DNA of 64,000 bases from RPQJ01 sp963793675 (GTDB taxonomy: Bacteria; Pseudomonadota; Gammaproteobacteria; Steroidobacterales; Steroidobacteraceae), in the NCBI GenBank assembly GCA_963793675.1, contig CAWCBA010000004.1, positions 124,001 through 188,000 on the forward strand, read 5' to 3'. Shown in pieces: positions 27,243 through 38,185 of this stretch. The first letter of the stretch is position 1, and each line of letters begins with the position of its first letter. The notes under the pieces are model-generated. The model searched no databases. It was not told the origin of the DNA and worked only from the letters and a program-made list of their open reading frames with translations. A program made the translations under genes and the position numbers.

Positions 27243-27389
27243 CCGGCGCAAGGTTCGCGGACTTCGGCAACCCGCGCGCCGCCGGCGAAGGCCAGCGTGA
27301 CATATACCATCATCGGTATTGCGCTCCGTTCGGTATCATTCGAGCGTCGGTGCGTCCGGCATGGACGGCCGCGATCCGGGAGAGTGTGC

Positions 27390-28100
27390 GTGACGGACGG
27401 GCCCGAAGCAAAGCGCGAATCTTCGCTGCTGCAGCAGGTGGAAGGCGCCGAGAAGCTTTTTCTCGCCGGCCGGCGCAACCGCGCCGCCGACCTCGAGAGC
27501 GCCGTCCGCTTCTTCCTCGAATTCCTGCAGGGCTTCGAGAGCTTCGAATTCGACCAGCGCTGCGTCACGGTCTTCGGGTCCGCGCGCTTCAACGAAGGGC
27601 ATCGTTACTACCAGCTGGCGCGCGAGGTCGGGTACGCGCTGGGCAAAGCCGGTTTCGCCGTCATGACGGGCGGCGGCCCGGGAATCATGGAAGCCGCCAA
27701 TCGCGGTGCGCGCGAGGCCGGCGCCTTGAGCCTGGGCTGCAACATCCGCCTGCCGCGGGAACAGAAGCCCAATGCGTACCTCGACCGCTTCATCCCGTTC
27801 GAACATTTTTTCGTGCGCAAGGTAATGCTCGTCAAGTACTCGTGCGCGTTCGTCGTGATGCCGGGCGGCTTCGGCACGCTCGACGAAGCGTTCGAACTCG
27901 TCACGCTGGTGCAGAATGGCAAGATCGAGCGCTTTCCCTTGATCGCAGTGGGGCGCGACTTCTGGGGCGAGATGGAGCAGTTCCTCGATGACACGCTGGT
28001 AGGCGAAGGCACCATCACGCGCGAGGAACTCGGGCTCCTGCGTCTGGCGGACACGGCGGAGGAAGTCGTTCGCATCGCGCGCGAGGCACCCGAACCCTGA
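27390..28100 (+). CDS. LOG-family protein (TIGR00730, Rossmann fold)
   Basis: 236 residues from a GTG with GGGAGA six bases upstream. The family signature is complete: VTVFGSARF, VMTGGGPGIMEAANRGA and MPGGFGTLDEAFEL. Related enzymes are cytokinin-riboside 5'-monophosphate phosphoribohydrolases, which cut nucleoside monophosphates into base and ribose phosphate; many bacterial members have unknown preference. The first 60 residues form a helical extension. The 147-bp divergent region contains the dyad ATACC-ATCATC-GGTAT at 27304-27319. Confidence 0.85.
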   Translation: MTDGPEAKRESSLLQQVEGAEKLFLAGRRNRAADLESAVRFFLEFLQGFESFEFDQRCVTVFGSARFNEGHRYYQLAREVGYALGKAGFAVMTGGGPGIMEAANRGAREAGALSLGCNIRLPREQKPNAYLDRFIPFEHFFVRKVMLVKYSCAFVVMPGGFGTLDEAFELVTLVQNGKIERFPLIAVGRDFWGEMEQFLDDTLVGEGTITREELGLLRLADTAEEVVRIAREAPEP

Positions 28101-28164
28101 CCAACCGACTTTGCGGCCGGATGGCTGCGGGCTCGAGCCGAATGCCTTGCGCGGCGCCGTGCTC

Positions 28165-28686
28165 TCAAGCCGCCAGCAGGTCCTCGAGCAGGCGCCAGCG
28201 CTGCAGTTTTTGCGCAAAACGCAGCGAGGCGTGCGCCGGGCTCGTCGACGGCAGCAGGTGCAGCGGCAACGACGACGTCGGTTCGGGCAGGACGGGCTGT
28301 ACCCGGCGCAGGTAGAGCCGATGGGCCGTGCCGCCATTGGCACACACGTGAACGATGCCGGGGTGCGCACGGAAGAAGCGCTTGAAGTCGTTGGTGATGA
28401 CCGAGTTCAAGTCGATCGACGCATCGAGACTGCCGGGACGCACCGCCGCCTTGCAGACATCCCACAGCGCGACACCACTCGCACGCAGCCGCTCGGCCCG
28501 CTCGTCGTAGGGAACGTCGAGCCCGGCACCGAACAGCTCACCCATGATTCGCCAGAAGGCATTGTGCGGCTGCGCGTAATACTGGCGTTGCGCGAGCGAG
28601 ACCTGGCCGGGCAACGAACCGAGGATCAGCAGGCGCGCGTCGGGCGCAGCGATGGGTGGGAAGCCGCGGGATGTGGTGGACGCCAA
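28165..28686 (-). CDS. DNA-deoxyinosine glycosylase (UDG family 6-like)
   Basis: 173 residues of the uracil-DNA-glycosylase fold: LLILGSLPGQVSLAQRQYYA, then PHNAFWRIMGELFG, VALWDVCKAAVRPGSLD, and the late LPSTSPAHAS loop. The G-S-x-P-G-x-x-S start plus the Y-Y-A-x-P-x-N-x-F-W element are diagnostic of the hypoxanthine/deoxyinosine glycosylase clade. It would remove deaminated adenine from DNA. It converges on the LOG gene 64 bp away and is followed by a repeat element. Confidence 0.85.
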   Translation of the reverse strand: MASTTSRGFPPIAAPDARLLILGSLPGQVSLAQRQYYAQPHNAFWRIMGELFGAGLDVPYDERAERLRASGVALWDVCKAAVRPGSLDASIDLNSVITNDFKRFFRAHPGIVHVCANGGTAHRLYLRRVQPVLPEPTSSLPLHLLPSTSPAHASLRFAQKLQRWRLLEDLLAA

Positions 28687-28710
28687 CGGAAGCTACACCC
28701 TGACACCGCC

Positions 28711-28751
28711 GCCCTCACCCGGCCCCTCTCCCACGGACATGGGAGAAGGGG
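28711..28751. repeat. GC-rich palindromic intergenic repeat (REP-like)
   Basis: CCCCTCTCCCA (28723-28733) and TGGGAGAAGGGG (28740-28751) form an 11-bp stem with one bulged base and a 6-base loop, preceded by GCCCTCACCCGG. This CCCTCTCCC...GGGAGAGGG type is a common dispersed palindrome in gammaproteobacteria such as Xanthomonadales. Only one copy is in this window. Confidence 0.5.
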
Positions 28752-28787
28752 AAGCGGGCAAGGCGAGGAAGTGGCGGAAGCAGGAAG

Positions 28788-29963
28788 TCAGGTGCGCTCA
28801 AGAACTGTCGTGATCCCCTGGCCCAGGCCGATGCACATCGTGGAGATGCCGAGCGTGGCGTTCTGCTGCTCCATGACGTTGACCAGCGCGGTCGTGATGC
28901 GCGCGCCCGAACAGCCCAGCGGATGACCGAGCGCGATCGCGCCGCCGTTCAGGTTCACCTTCTCCTCGAAGGTATCCATGAGGCCGAGGTCCTTGATCAC
29001 CGGTAGCGACTGCGCGGCGAAGGCCTCGTTCAGCTCGGCGATCTGGATGTCTTCCATCTTGAGGCCAGCGCGCTTCAGCGCCTTCTTCGTCGCCGGCACC
29101 GGGCCGTAACCCATGATCGCCGGATCGCAGCCCGCCACCGCCATCGCGCGGATCTTCGCGCGCGGCTTGAGGCCGAGCGCCTTGGCACGCTCGTAGCTCA
29201 TGACCAGCATTGCCGAGGCGCCGTCCGAAATCGCCGACGAGGAACCGGCCGTGACGGTGCCACCCTTCGGATCGAACGCGGGCGGCAGCGCAGCCAGCGC
29301 TGCCACGGTCGTCTCGGGCCGGATCACCTCGTCGATCTCACAGAGCACGCGTGCGCCGACGGCGTCGTGACCTTCGACGCCCACGATCTCATTCCTGAAC
29401 CGGCCCGTCTGGGTCGCTTCCCAGGCCTTGGCGTGCGAGCGCGCAGCGAACTTGTCCTGCATTTCGCGCGTGATGCCGTGCATGCGGCCCAGCATCTCGG
29501 CGGTCAGGCCCATCATGTTCGACGCCTTGGCGTACTGCGTGGAGGCAGCCGGGTTCAGGTCGATGCCGTGCATCATGTTGACGTGGCCCATGTGTTCCAC
29601 GCCGCCGATCACGAACACGTCGCCCTGGCCCGTCATGATCTGCGCGGCCGCCGTGTGCAGCGCCTGCATCGACGAACCGCAGAGGCGGTTGACGGTCTGC
29701 CCTGGCACCGTGTGCGGCAGGCCGGCGAGCAACAGCGAGTTGCGGGCGATGTTCATGCCCTGCTCGAGCGTCTGGTTCACGCAGCCCCAGATCACGTCCT
29801 CGACTTCATTCATGTCGAGGCCGGGGTTGCGGCGGAACAGCGCCTTGATCAATTCCGCCGAGAGTGCCTCGGCGCGGACGTTGCGGAACATGCCGCCCTT
29901 CGAGCGGCCCATCGCAGTGCGGACGCCATCGACGATGACGACATCGCGGGGATTGAGACTCAT
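28788..29963 (-). CDS. fadA: Acetyl-CoA C-acyltransferase (3-ketoacyl-CoA thiolase)
   Basis: 391 residues (E. coli FadA 387). Thiolase residues are visible: nucleophile Cys95 in VNRLCGSSMQ, His in GGAIALGHPLGCSG and the second cysteine in STMCIGLGQG. It catalyses the last step of beta-oxidation as part of the FadAB complex. It lies 34 bp downstream of fadB on the same strand, in the usual order. GGAGAG before the ATG supports the start. Confidence 0.95.
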   Translation of the reverse strand: MSLNPRDVVIVDGVRTAMGRSKGGMFRNVRAEALSAELIKALFRRNPGLDMNEVEDVIWGCVNQTLEQGMNIARNSLLLAGLPHTVPGQTVNRLCGSSMQALHTAAAQIMTGQGDVFVIGGVEHMGHVNMMHGIDLNPAASTQYAKASNMMGLTAEMLGRMHGITREMQDKFAARSHAKAWEATQTGRFRNEIVGVEGHDAVGARVLCEIDEVIRPETTVAALAALPPAFDPKGGTVTAGSSSAISDGASAMLVMSYERAKALGLKPRAKIRAMAVAGCDPAIMGYGPVPATKKALKRAGLKMEDIQIAELNEAFAAQSLPVIKDLGLMDTFEEKVNLNGGAIALGHPLGCSGARITTALVNVMEQQNATLGISTMCIGLGQGITTVLERT

Positions 29964-29997
29964 CTTGATCTCTCCGTGTAATCCGTGAGGGCCGTGG

Positions 29998-32149
<2,152 letters not shown>

Positions 32150-32278
32150 GAGTCTCTCCCTACATCTGGTTCCGAGGAGCGGGCCGCGCCGAAAGGGACA
32201 GGCGCCGCCGAACCGGTCAAGTTTGCGGCACTGCAATAAAATTTGTAATGGGGGGACACCTCTACCTGCCCCGTCAGA

Positions 32279-32341
32279 AATAGGGGACGCTCACCTATTC
32301 CTCGAAAATAGGTGAGCGGAAATAGGTGAGCGTCCCCTATT
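32279..32341. repeat. REPIN-like long inverted repeat
   Basis: Two 21-bp arms are exact reverse complements (32279-32299, AATAGGGGACGCTCACCTAT plus T, and 32321-32341). Between them lies a truncated third copy, AAAATAGGTGAGCGG (32305-32319). Flanking pieces resemble the same family (GGGGGACACCTCTACCTGCC at 32250) and an ATCTGGGGTCAGTAAATTCA tail follows at 32356. The A/T-ended GGGGACGCTCACC core is of the kind mobilised by REP-associated tyrosine transposases. No transposase is in the window. Confidence 0.65.
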
Positions 32342-32380
32342 CCGCCCTGATTCCGATCTGGGGTCAGTAAATTCAGTAAC

Positions 32381-33550
32381 TTACGTCAGCTTGCGGTCGT
32401 CGAGCCCGAAGCCGCGCGAGATGATTTCCTTCATCACTTCCGAGGCGCCGGCATAGATCCGGGACACCCGCGCGTCCGTGAAGCAGCGCGAGATGCGGTA
32501 CTCCTCCATGTAGCCCGCGCCCCCGAACAGCTGCAGGCATTCGTCGGCCGTGCGGAACTCGAGTTCGCTGGTCAGCAGCTTGGCCTCGGCCGCAAGGTCC
32601 GCGCTCAGCTTGCCCTGCAGGTGCTCGGTCACGAGCGTGTCGACGAAAACCTGTGCGGCGTCGATCTGTGCGCGCAGTTCGGCGAGCTTGAAGCGCGTGT
32701 TCTGGAACGCGCCGAGCGGCTTGCCGAACATGCGGCGCTCCTTGACCCAGTCGAGCGTGAGGTCCCACGCCAGCTGGGCTCCAGTCGTGTACTGCACGGA
32801 ACCGATCAGGCGTTCTTCGGCCAGGAAGTGCGTCAGGTAGTGAAAGCCCTTGAGCGGGTCGCCCAGCACGTTGGCCTTCGGCACCTTCACGTCCTTGAAG
32901 AACAGTTCGGAGGTGTCCTGCGCGTGCAGGCCGATCTTCTGCAGGTGGCGCCCGCGCTCGAAGCCTTCCATGCCGCGCTCGACCACGAACAGCCCGATGC
33001 CGTAGCGCTGGTCCGGCACGGTGCGCGCCGCAACGACCACGACGTCCGCGAGCTGCCCGTTGGAGATGTAGGTCTTCGACCCGTTCAGCAGCCAGTGGTC
33101 GCCACGGTCTTCGGCGCGCGTCTTCATGCCGGCCACGTCGCTGCCGGCGCCCGGTTCCGTCATGGCGACGGCCAGGATCTTTTCGCCCTTCACGAATGCA
33201 GGCAGGAAGCGGGCCTTCTGCTCGTCGTTGCCGAGCTGGCCGAAGTACGGGCCCACCAGGCGCGAGTGCAGGTTGAGGTAGAAGCACGGCTCGCCGTGAC
33301 GGATGTTCTCCTCGATCAGCACCTGCTCGTAACGAAAATCGGCGACGCCCGCGCCACCGTATTTCTCGTCGGCCCACAGCAGCAGGTAGCCCTGCTCGCC
33401 GGCCTTGAGGTAGGCCTCGCGGTCGACCATGCCCTGCTTGCGCCAGCGATCCGCGTGCGGCGCGATTTCGGACTGGAAGAAGCGCCGGGCGCCATCGCGG
33501 AAAATGTCGTGCTCGGGCTCGAATATGGTGCGGCGCATGGCCATGGACAA
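32381..33550 (-). CDS. Acyl-CoA dehydrogenase
   Basis: 389 residues with the full fold: LLLWADEKYGGAG, MTEPGAGSDVAGMKT, WLLNGSKTYISNG, and the C-terminal LFGGAGYMEEYRISRC and SRIYAGASEVMKEIISRG. The usual catalytic glutamate of short-chain enzymes (Y-E-G-T) is replaced by alanine (YAGAS); a glutamate in LAEERLIGSV sits where long-chain and isovaleryl-CoA dehydrogenases carry theirs. The enzyme should desaturate an acyl-CoA with FAD and pass electrons to ETF. It follows the TetR and ligase genes closely (21 bp), as one operon. Confidence 0.9.
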   Translation of the reverse strand: MSMAMRRTIFEPEHDIFRDGARRFFQSEIAPHADRWRKQGMVDREAYLKAGEQGYLLLWADEKYGGAGVADFRYEQVLIEENIRHGEPCFYLNLHSRLVGPYFGQLGNDEQKARFLPAFVKGEKILAVAMTEPGAGSDVAGMKTRAEDRGDHWLLNGSKTYISNGQLADVVVVAARTVPDQRYGIGLFVVERGMEGFERGRHLQKIGLHAQDTSELFFKDVKVPKANVLGDPLKGFHYLTHFLAEERLIGSVQYTTGAQLAWDLTLDWVKERRMFGKPLGAFQNTRFKLAELRAQIDAAQVFVDTLVTEHLQGKLSADLAAEAKLLTSELEFRTADECLQLFGGAGYMEEYRISRCFTDARVSRIYAGASEVMKEIISRGFGLDDRKLT

Positions 33551-33571
33551 CGTCTCTCGTTCGCTGGGCGC

Positions 33572-34243
33572 CTATCTGGCGCGGGACCTGTTGCCGACCA
33601 TGCGTTCAACGGTCTGGATCATGTGCATCACGACGTCGGTCACCGTGTAGGCGGCGCGCGGCCGAAACCACGTCGCCACCCAGGTGAGCATGCCGCTGAT
33701 CGACACCGCCAGCATGCGCGGCTGGTCAACGTTGAAATCGCCGCTGGCATTGCCTTCCTCGAGCAGTTTCGCAAGCCGCTGGTCGAACGACTTGCGCAGT
33801 TCCATCAGGTGCTTCTGCTCGGCGTGCTCGAGGTTCTTTTCCTCGCGGTTGTAGACGACGACGTACTTCTGGTCGCGGATCACGATGGTCGTCACACGCT
33901 CGACGATCAGCCGGAGCTTCTCGGGCGGCGCGAGATTCATCGCCAGCACTTCTTCCTGCGCAGCGATCGACTCCGTGATGCCGATCTCGCAGATTGCGTT
34001 GAGGATCTCGCTCTTGTTGCGGAAGTACGAATAGAGGAACGGCTTGGTGACGTCGAGCGATTCGGCGATGGAATCGAGCGTCGTGGACTCGTAGCCCTGG
34101 GCAAAGAACAGTTCGCGCGCTTCCTCGAGGATCCGGCGCCGCTTGAATTCCTGCACTTCGGTGCGCAACTCGTGCGTCTTGCCGATCTCTGCGGGCGCGC
34201 CCATCGCGCGGCCGGTCCTGGTCGCAGTCTTTGCCGTGGCCAA
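33572..34243 (-). CDS. TetR-family transcriptional regulator
   Basis: 223 residues. Helix-turn-helix at about 36-80: ILEEARELFFAQGYESTTLD, then SIAESLDVTKPFLYSYFRNK. The C-terminal domain (residues 90-220) is helical and ends MIQTVERMVGNRS. The gene is only 4 bp downstream of the acyl-CoA ligase and 21 bp before the acyl-CoA dehydrogenase, so it is inside the operon it probably controls, with an acyl-CoA or the free substrate as ligand, as for FadR/PsrA-like TetR proteins. Confidence 0.88.
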   Translation of the reverse strand: MATAKTATRTGRAMGAPAEIGKTHELRTEVQEFKRRRILEEARELFFAQGYESTTLDSIAESLDVTKPFLYSYFRNKSEILNAICEIGITESIAAQEEVLAMNLAPPEKLRLIVERVTTIVIRDQKYVVVYNREEKNLEHAEQKHLMELRKSFDQRLAKLLEEGNASGDFNVDQPRMLAVSISGMLTWVATWFRPRAAYTVTDVVMHMIQTVERMVGNRSRAR

Positions 34244-34247
34244 TGTC

Positions 34248-35891
34248 TCAGCTCCCGATCTTGTCGCGGCGGATCACGATACCGGCCTGCTCGCGATCCC
34301 AGGTATCCGCAGTGATCCCCTGCCGGCGCAGGTCGGCCTTCAGCACCTTCGCCGACGGCGTCTTCGGCAGCTCGGGCAACACCCGCACGTACCGGGGGAT
34401 CATGAAATAGGCCAGGCGCTCGCGCAGGAACTCGAGCAGTGCAGCCGGGTCGATGGTGTGGCCCGGCGCCGGCGCGACGATCGCCAGCACTTCGTCCTCG
34501 CCGAGTTCACTGGGCACCGCGACCGCCGCGGCCTCGCGCACCGCAGGAAAGCGGACGATCTCGGCTTCGACCTCGAACGACGAGATGTTCTCGCCGCGGC
34601 GACGGATCGCGTCCTTGATGCGATCGACGAAGAAGAAGTTGCCCTCCTCGTCCATGCGGAACGCGTCACCGGTGTGGAACCAGCCATTGCGCCACGCTCG
34701 CGCGGTCGCCTCGAAGTTCTTGTAATAGCCGCTGTTCATCGCCCACGGACGGTCGGTGCGAACGATCATCTCGCCCACCTGGCCGATGGCGACTTCGCAA
34801 TCGTGGTCATCGACGAGCCGCACATCGACGCCGGCCCGCACCTTGCCGCAGGTGCCGCGCACCTTCGGGTTCGGCTCGGACACGATCGGCGACGAGATCT
34901 CGGTCATGTTGAAGATCGTGTAGACGTCGAGGCCGAAGCGCTGGTGGAATTCTTCCGCGCCGTCGCTCAATGGCACGATGAAGCACTTGCGCACCTTGTG
35001 ATCGCGGTCCTGCGGCCCGGCCGGTGCCTTGAGCAGGAAGGTCGCCATCACGCCGAGCAGGAACACCGCGGTCGTTTCGGTCTCGCGCACCAGCGGCCAG
35101 AACGTGTCCGTCGAGAAGCGTTCGGGCAGGACGATCGAGCCGCCCCGCGCCAGCATGGCGAAGCTGAGCCCCATGCCGCCGATGTGGAACATCGGCATGT
35201 TGACCAGGAAGCGGTCGCTGCCATCGATGAAGTGCCAGGCCTCGGGGCCCGGGTTGGTATACATGTGCAGGTAGGACGACAACACGCCCTTTGACGGACC
35301 GGTCGTGCCGGAGGTGTAGATGATCGACTGCGTGTCCCACGGCTCGATCGGCCGCGCGAGCGGCTGCAGGTCGGCCTCGTTAGCCGGGCAGTGCCGAGAA
35401 AGGCACCGCCGGCAACGGCGCGGGCGGGACGTTCGTCGGCACCCGTCGACCACCAGTCGTTCGAGTTTCGCGAGTGCGACTTCCTTCAGTCGCGGCACGA
35501 GGTCGCCGTGCACGACCGCGAGTCTCGCATCCGAGTTCTCGATGACGTGCTCGAGCACGCCGCCGCGATACGCCGTGTTGATCGGGACGTACACCGCGCC
35601 GAGATAATTGAGGGCGTAGTACGTGAGCAGCATCTCGGGTGAGTTCGGCTGCCAGCACAACACGTGCTCACCCTGCTTGACGCCCTGCTGCTGCAGGCCG
35701 ACGGCGACCGCGATCACCTGCTCGCGCAGTTCACGGTACGTCCAGCGCCGGCCACCGTCGAAGATCACGTACGGCTGGTCGCCACGCTCGGCGGCCCAGC
35801 GGTCGATGAGGTAGCGGACGACGCAGCGATCGCGCGCAGGAACGCGCGGATCAGCGTGGCCAGTGGCTGGTAGAGCCGGCGCGCTCGGCAT
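34248..35891 (-). CDS. Class I adenylate-forming acyl-CoA ligase
   Basis: 547 residues from the ATG at 35891, which has GGGGAG in front. Motifs: IIYTSGTTGPSKG (P-loop), YTIFNMTEIS, GWFHTGDAFRMDEEG, DRIKDAIRRRGENIS and the C-terminal lysine in LPKTPSAKVLKADL. It activates a carboxylic acid to its CoA thioester. The linker at about 35385-35445 is out of frame with itself: two compensating breaks turn VPTNVPPAPLPAVPFSALP into an arginine/cysteine-rich stretch, so that part of the protein is unreliable. It heads the operon with tetR, acyl-CoA dehydrogenase and possibly fadBA. The acid activated is unknown. Confidence 0.85.
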   Translation of the reverse strand: MPSAPALPATGHADPRVPARDRCVVRYLIDRWAAERGDQPYVIFDGGRRWTYRELREQVIAVAVGLQQQGVKQGEHVLCWQPNSPEMLLTYYALNYLGAVYVPINTAYRGGVLEHVIENSDARLAVVHGDLVPRLKEVALAKLERLVVDGCRRTSRPRRCRRCLSRHCPANEADLQPLARPIEPWDTQSIIYTSGTTGPSKGVLSSYLHMYTNPGPEAWHFIDGSDRFLVNMPMFHIGGMGLSFAMLARGGSIVLPERFSTDTFWPLVRETETTAVFLLGVMATFLLKAPAGPQDRDHKVRKCFIVPLSDGAEEFHQRFGLDVYTIFNMTEISSPIVSEPNPKVRGTCGKVRAGVDVRLVDDHDCEVAIGQVGEMIVRTDRPWAMNSGYYKNFEATARAWRNGWFHTGDAFRMDEEGNFFFVDRIKDAIRRRGENISSFEVEAEIVRFPAVREAAAVAVPSELGEDEVLAIVAPAPGHTIDPAALLEFLRERLAYFMIPRYVRVLPELPKTPSAKVLKADLRRQGITADTWDREQAGIVIRRDKIGS

Positions 35892-36066
35892 GATCTCCCC
35901 CTTGGAAACGAATGTTCTTGCGGTGCAAGACGACGGCCATCCGGCCTGGACGAACTCTACTTGCTGGTCTGCGCTGCTTCCCGTTAGTAATACTTTGTAC
36001 ACCATCGGTAACGTCGATACAATCGAGCGCGCAGGGGATTTTCCCGGCTTTTTCGCGGAGCCGTCC
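35892..36066. promoter_or_regulatory. Divergent regulatory region between ligase and iron alcohol dehydrogenase
   Basis: 175 bp. It contains the dyad TCTTGC-GGT-GCAAGA at 35916-35930 and, on the minus strand at about 35982-35995, AGTATTACTAACGG, which is close to AGTATACTAATGG in the other divergent region of the island (40306-40318). Either element may bind the operon's TetR protein. Promoter hexamers cannot be fixed with confidence. Confidence 0.35.
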
Positions 36067-37236
36067 ATGTACCAGACGATGATCGGACTCACCCCACTGG
36101 AGCGCGTCCACAGCGGCCGCCCGGTGGCCCAGGCAATCGCGGACGAAGCCGCGACGATCGGCGCGAAGCGCGTCTTCCTCGTCTGCAGCAACACGCTGAA
36201 CAACAAGACCGACGAGATCGACAAGGTGCGCCGCGCGCTCGGCGCCCGGCTCGTCGGCGTGTTCGACAAGGTGCGCCCGCACGTGCCGCGCGAGGACGTT
36301 GCGGCAGCCGTTGCCGCTGCCGAGCCTTTGTCGCCCGACCTGCTGGTGTCGATAGGCGGCGGCTCGTGCACCGACCTCACCAAGATCCTCGCGGTCTGCC
36401 TCAAGCACGGCTTGCGCACACCGGAGTCGATGGAGGCATACCACATCGTGGTCAACGCGGATCACACGGTCACCGCACCTGCGTTCGAAGGCCCCGACAT
36501 CCCCGTGGTGATCGCGCCGACCACGCTGTCGGGCGGTGAGTTCAACGCGCTTTCCGGTGCGACGGACAAGGTCACCAACGTCAAGCAGGGTTACGTGCAC
36601 CCGAGGATGACGGCGCGCGCGGTCATCATGGATCCGGCGCTTACCGTGCACACACCGGAATGGATCTGGCTGTCGACCGGCGTGCGCTCGTTCGACCACG
36701 CGTTCGAGACGCTCGGCTCGCTCAATTCCAACGACTGGTACGACGGCATGGCGATGAACGCCGTGCGCCTGCTGTCGCAGGGCCTGCCGCGCGTGAAGGC
36801 CAACCCGAACGACCTCGAGGCCCGGCAGATGTGCCAGATGGGCGCCTGGTGCTCGATGACGTCGATCGTCTGCGGCCTGCCGATGGGTATCAGCCATGCC
36901 GTCGGTCACGCGCTCGGCGGTTCGTTCGACGTGCCGCACGGTTACACCTCGTGCGTCATGGCCCCGTTCGCGCTCGAGTACAACAGCGTCGTCAACGGCG
37001 AGCGCCAGAAGCTCATCAGCATCGCGTTCGGGCAACCGAACCGCCCGGCGCACGAACTGGCCGATGAAGCGATCCGCGGGCTCGGCATGCCGCGCAGCCT
37101 CACGGCGGTCGGTCTCAAGGAAGCCGATCTCGCACCGCTCGCCGGTTACACGTTCCAGGACATCTGGTGCGGCACCAACCCGCGCCCGATCGCCAACGCC
37201 GAAGCCCTGGTGCCGCTGCTGCGCAAGGCTCTGTGA
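36067..37236 (+). CDS. Iron-containing alcohol dehydrogenase (maleylacetate-reductase-like)
   Basis: 389 residues. NAD-binding SIGGGSCTDLTK (Gly97-Ser100) and PTTLSGGEFN are typical; the metal ligands are the acidic/histidine pair in VRSFDHAFETL (Asp210, His211 region) and His277, His281 and His291 in GISHAVGHALGGSFDVPHG. The fold covers iron alcohol dehydrogenases, maleylacetate reductases and hydroxyacid-oxoacid transhydrogenases. It is immediately followed by meaB (start 7 bp after the stop), which links it to the B12-dependent mutase on the other strand. It may oxidise or reduce the mutase substrate or product. Confidence 0.85.
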   Translation: MYQTMIGLTPLERVHSGRPVAQAIADEAATIGAKRVFLVCSNTLNNKTDEIDKVRRALGARLVGVFDKVRPHVPREDVAAAVAAAEPLSPDLLVSIGGGSCTDLTKILAVCLKHGLRTPESMEAYHIVVNADHTVTAPAFEGPDIPVVIAPTTLSGGEFNALSGATDKVTNVKQGYVHPRMTARAVIMDPALTVHTPEWIWLSTGVRSFDHAFETLGSLNSNDWYDGMAMNAVRLLSQGLPRVKANPNDLEARQMCQMGAWCSMTSIVCGLPMGISHAVGHALGGSFDVPHGYTSCVMAPFALEYNSVVNGERQKLISIAFGQPNRPAHELADEAIRGLGMPRSLTAVGLKEADLAPLAGYTFQDIWCGTNPRPIANAEALVPLLRKAL

Positions 37237-37243
37237 ATTGACG

Positions 37244-38185
37244 GTGCCGGCGGATCTGCTCGGGCGGCTGTTGCGCGGTGACCGCGCCGCACTCGCCCGC
37301 GCGATCACGCTGATCGACCGGCGGCCACTCGAGGCCGCCGCGATCGATGCGGTGCTGGCACCGCACACGGGCCGGGCCGCGACGGTCGGACTCACCGGCC
37401 CTCCCGGGGCCGGCAAATCCACGCTGGTCGGATCGCTGCTCAAGTCGGCCGTGCGTCGCGATGACCGCGTCGCCGTGCTCGCGCTCGATCCCATGTCGGC
37501 GCTTACGCGCGGCGCGGTGCTCGGTGACCGGCTGCGCATGGAGCACACCACCGCGGACGAACGCGTCTTCGTGCGCTCGATGACGGCCGACAACGGCGCG
37601 GGCGGTCTCGCGCTCGCGACCCCGTTCGCGATCCGTGCGCTGGATGCGGCCGGCTGGCCCTGGGTGCTGATCGAGACCGTCGGCGTCGGGCAGACGGAGT
37701 TCGAAATCGTCGAAGCGGCGACCACGACGGTCGTGGTGCTGAATCCTGGCGCGGGTGACGAAGTGCAGGCGGTGAAGGCCGGGCTGCTCGAGATGGCCGA
37801 CGTCTTCGTCATCAACAAGGCCGATCGCGAAGGCACGCAGGCTACGCGGCTCGACCTCGAGCGCACGGTGAGCCAGTTGCCGCCGACGGCCTGGCGGCCA
37901 CCGATCATCGAGACGGTCGCAGCCGAGGACCGTGGCACGGATGAAGTCTGGGAAGCGATCGCGGCGCATCGCGCCTACCTGGTACGGACCGGCGCCATGG
38001 CGCAGCGACAGCAACGCCTGCTGCGGCTGGCGTTGCGCAGGCTGGTCGCCGCCCAGCTGGAGGCTCGCATCGAGGCGGCGCTGCGATCCGCGGAATTCGC
38101 GCGGACGATCGAGGCGGTGCAGGCGGGAGCATCCGACCTCGATCGGGCCGGTGCGGCGTTGCTCGCGGCCGTGCTCAGCCGCTGA
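37244..38185 (+). CDS. meaB: MeaB/ArgK-type G-protein chaperone of a B12-dependent acyl-CoA mutase
   Basis: 313 residues (E. coli ArgK 331). GTPase motifs: GPPGAGKS (52-59), LDPMSAL, the switch-region ETVGVGQTEFEI and NKAD for guanine specificity; the C-terminal helices dimerise. MeaB-type proteins gate loading of adenosylcobalamin and rescue inactivated mutase. The start is GTG at 37244 or TTG at 37238, just after the alcohol dehydrogenase stop, with no clear ribosome site, so translation may be coupled. Its 3' end overlaps the B12-binding subunit gene on the opposite strand by 11 bp. Confidence 0.9.
   Translation: MPADLLGRLLRGDRAALARAITLIDRRPLEAAAIDAVLAPHTGRAATVGLTGPPGAGKSTLVGSLLKSAVRRDDRVAVLALDPMSALTRGAVLGDRLRMEHTTADERVFVRSMTADNGAGGLALATPFAIRALDAAGWPWVLIETVGVGQTEFEIVEAATTTVVVLNPGAGDEVQAVKAGLLEMADVFVINKADREGTQATRLDLERTVSQLPPTAWRPPIIETVAAEDRGTDEVWEAIAAHRAYLVRTGAMAQRQQRLLRLALRRLVAAQLEARIEAALRSAEFARTIEAVQAGASDLDRAGAALLAAVLSR

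Noticed and set aside
27304..27319. Dyad ATACC-ATCATC-GGTAT between the phosphoesterase and LOG genes as an operator
   Set aside because: Short arms, no associated regulator gene, and no second copy noticed; chance occurrence is too likely.
32621..34315. Plus-strand open frame of about 560 codons over acyl-CoA dehydrogenase and tetR
   Set aside because: Antisense shadow of two well supported genes.
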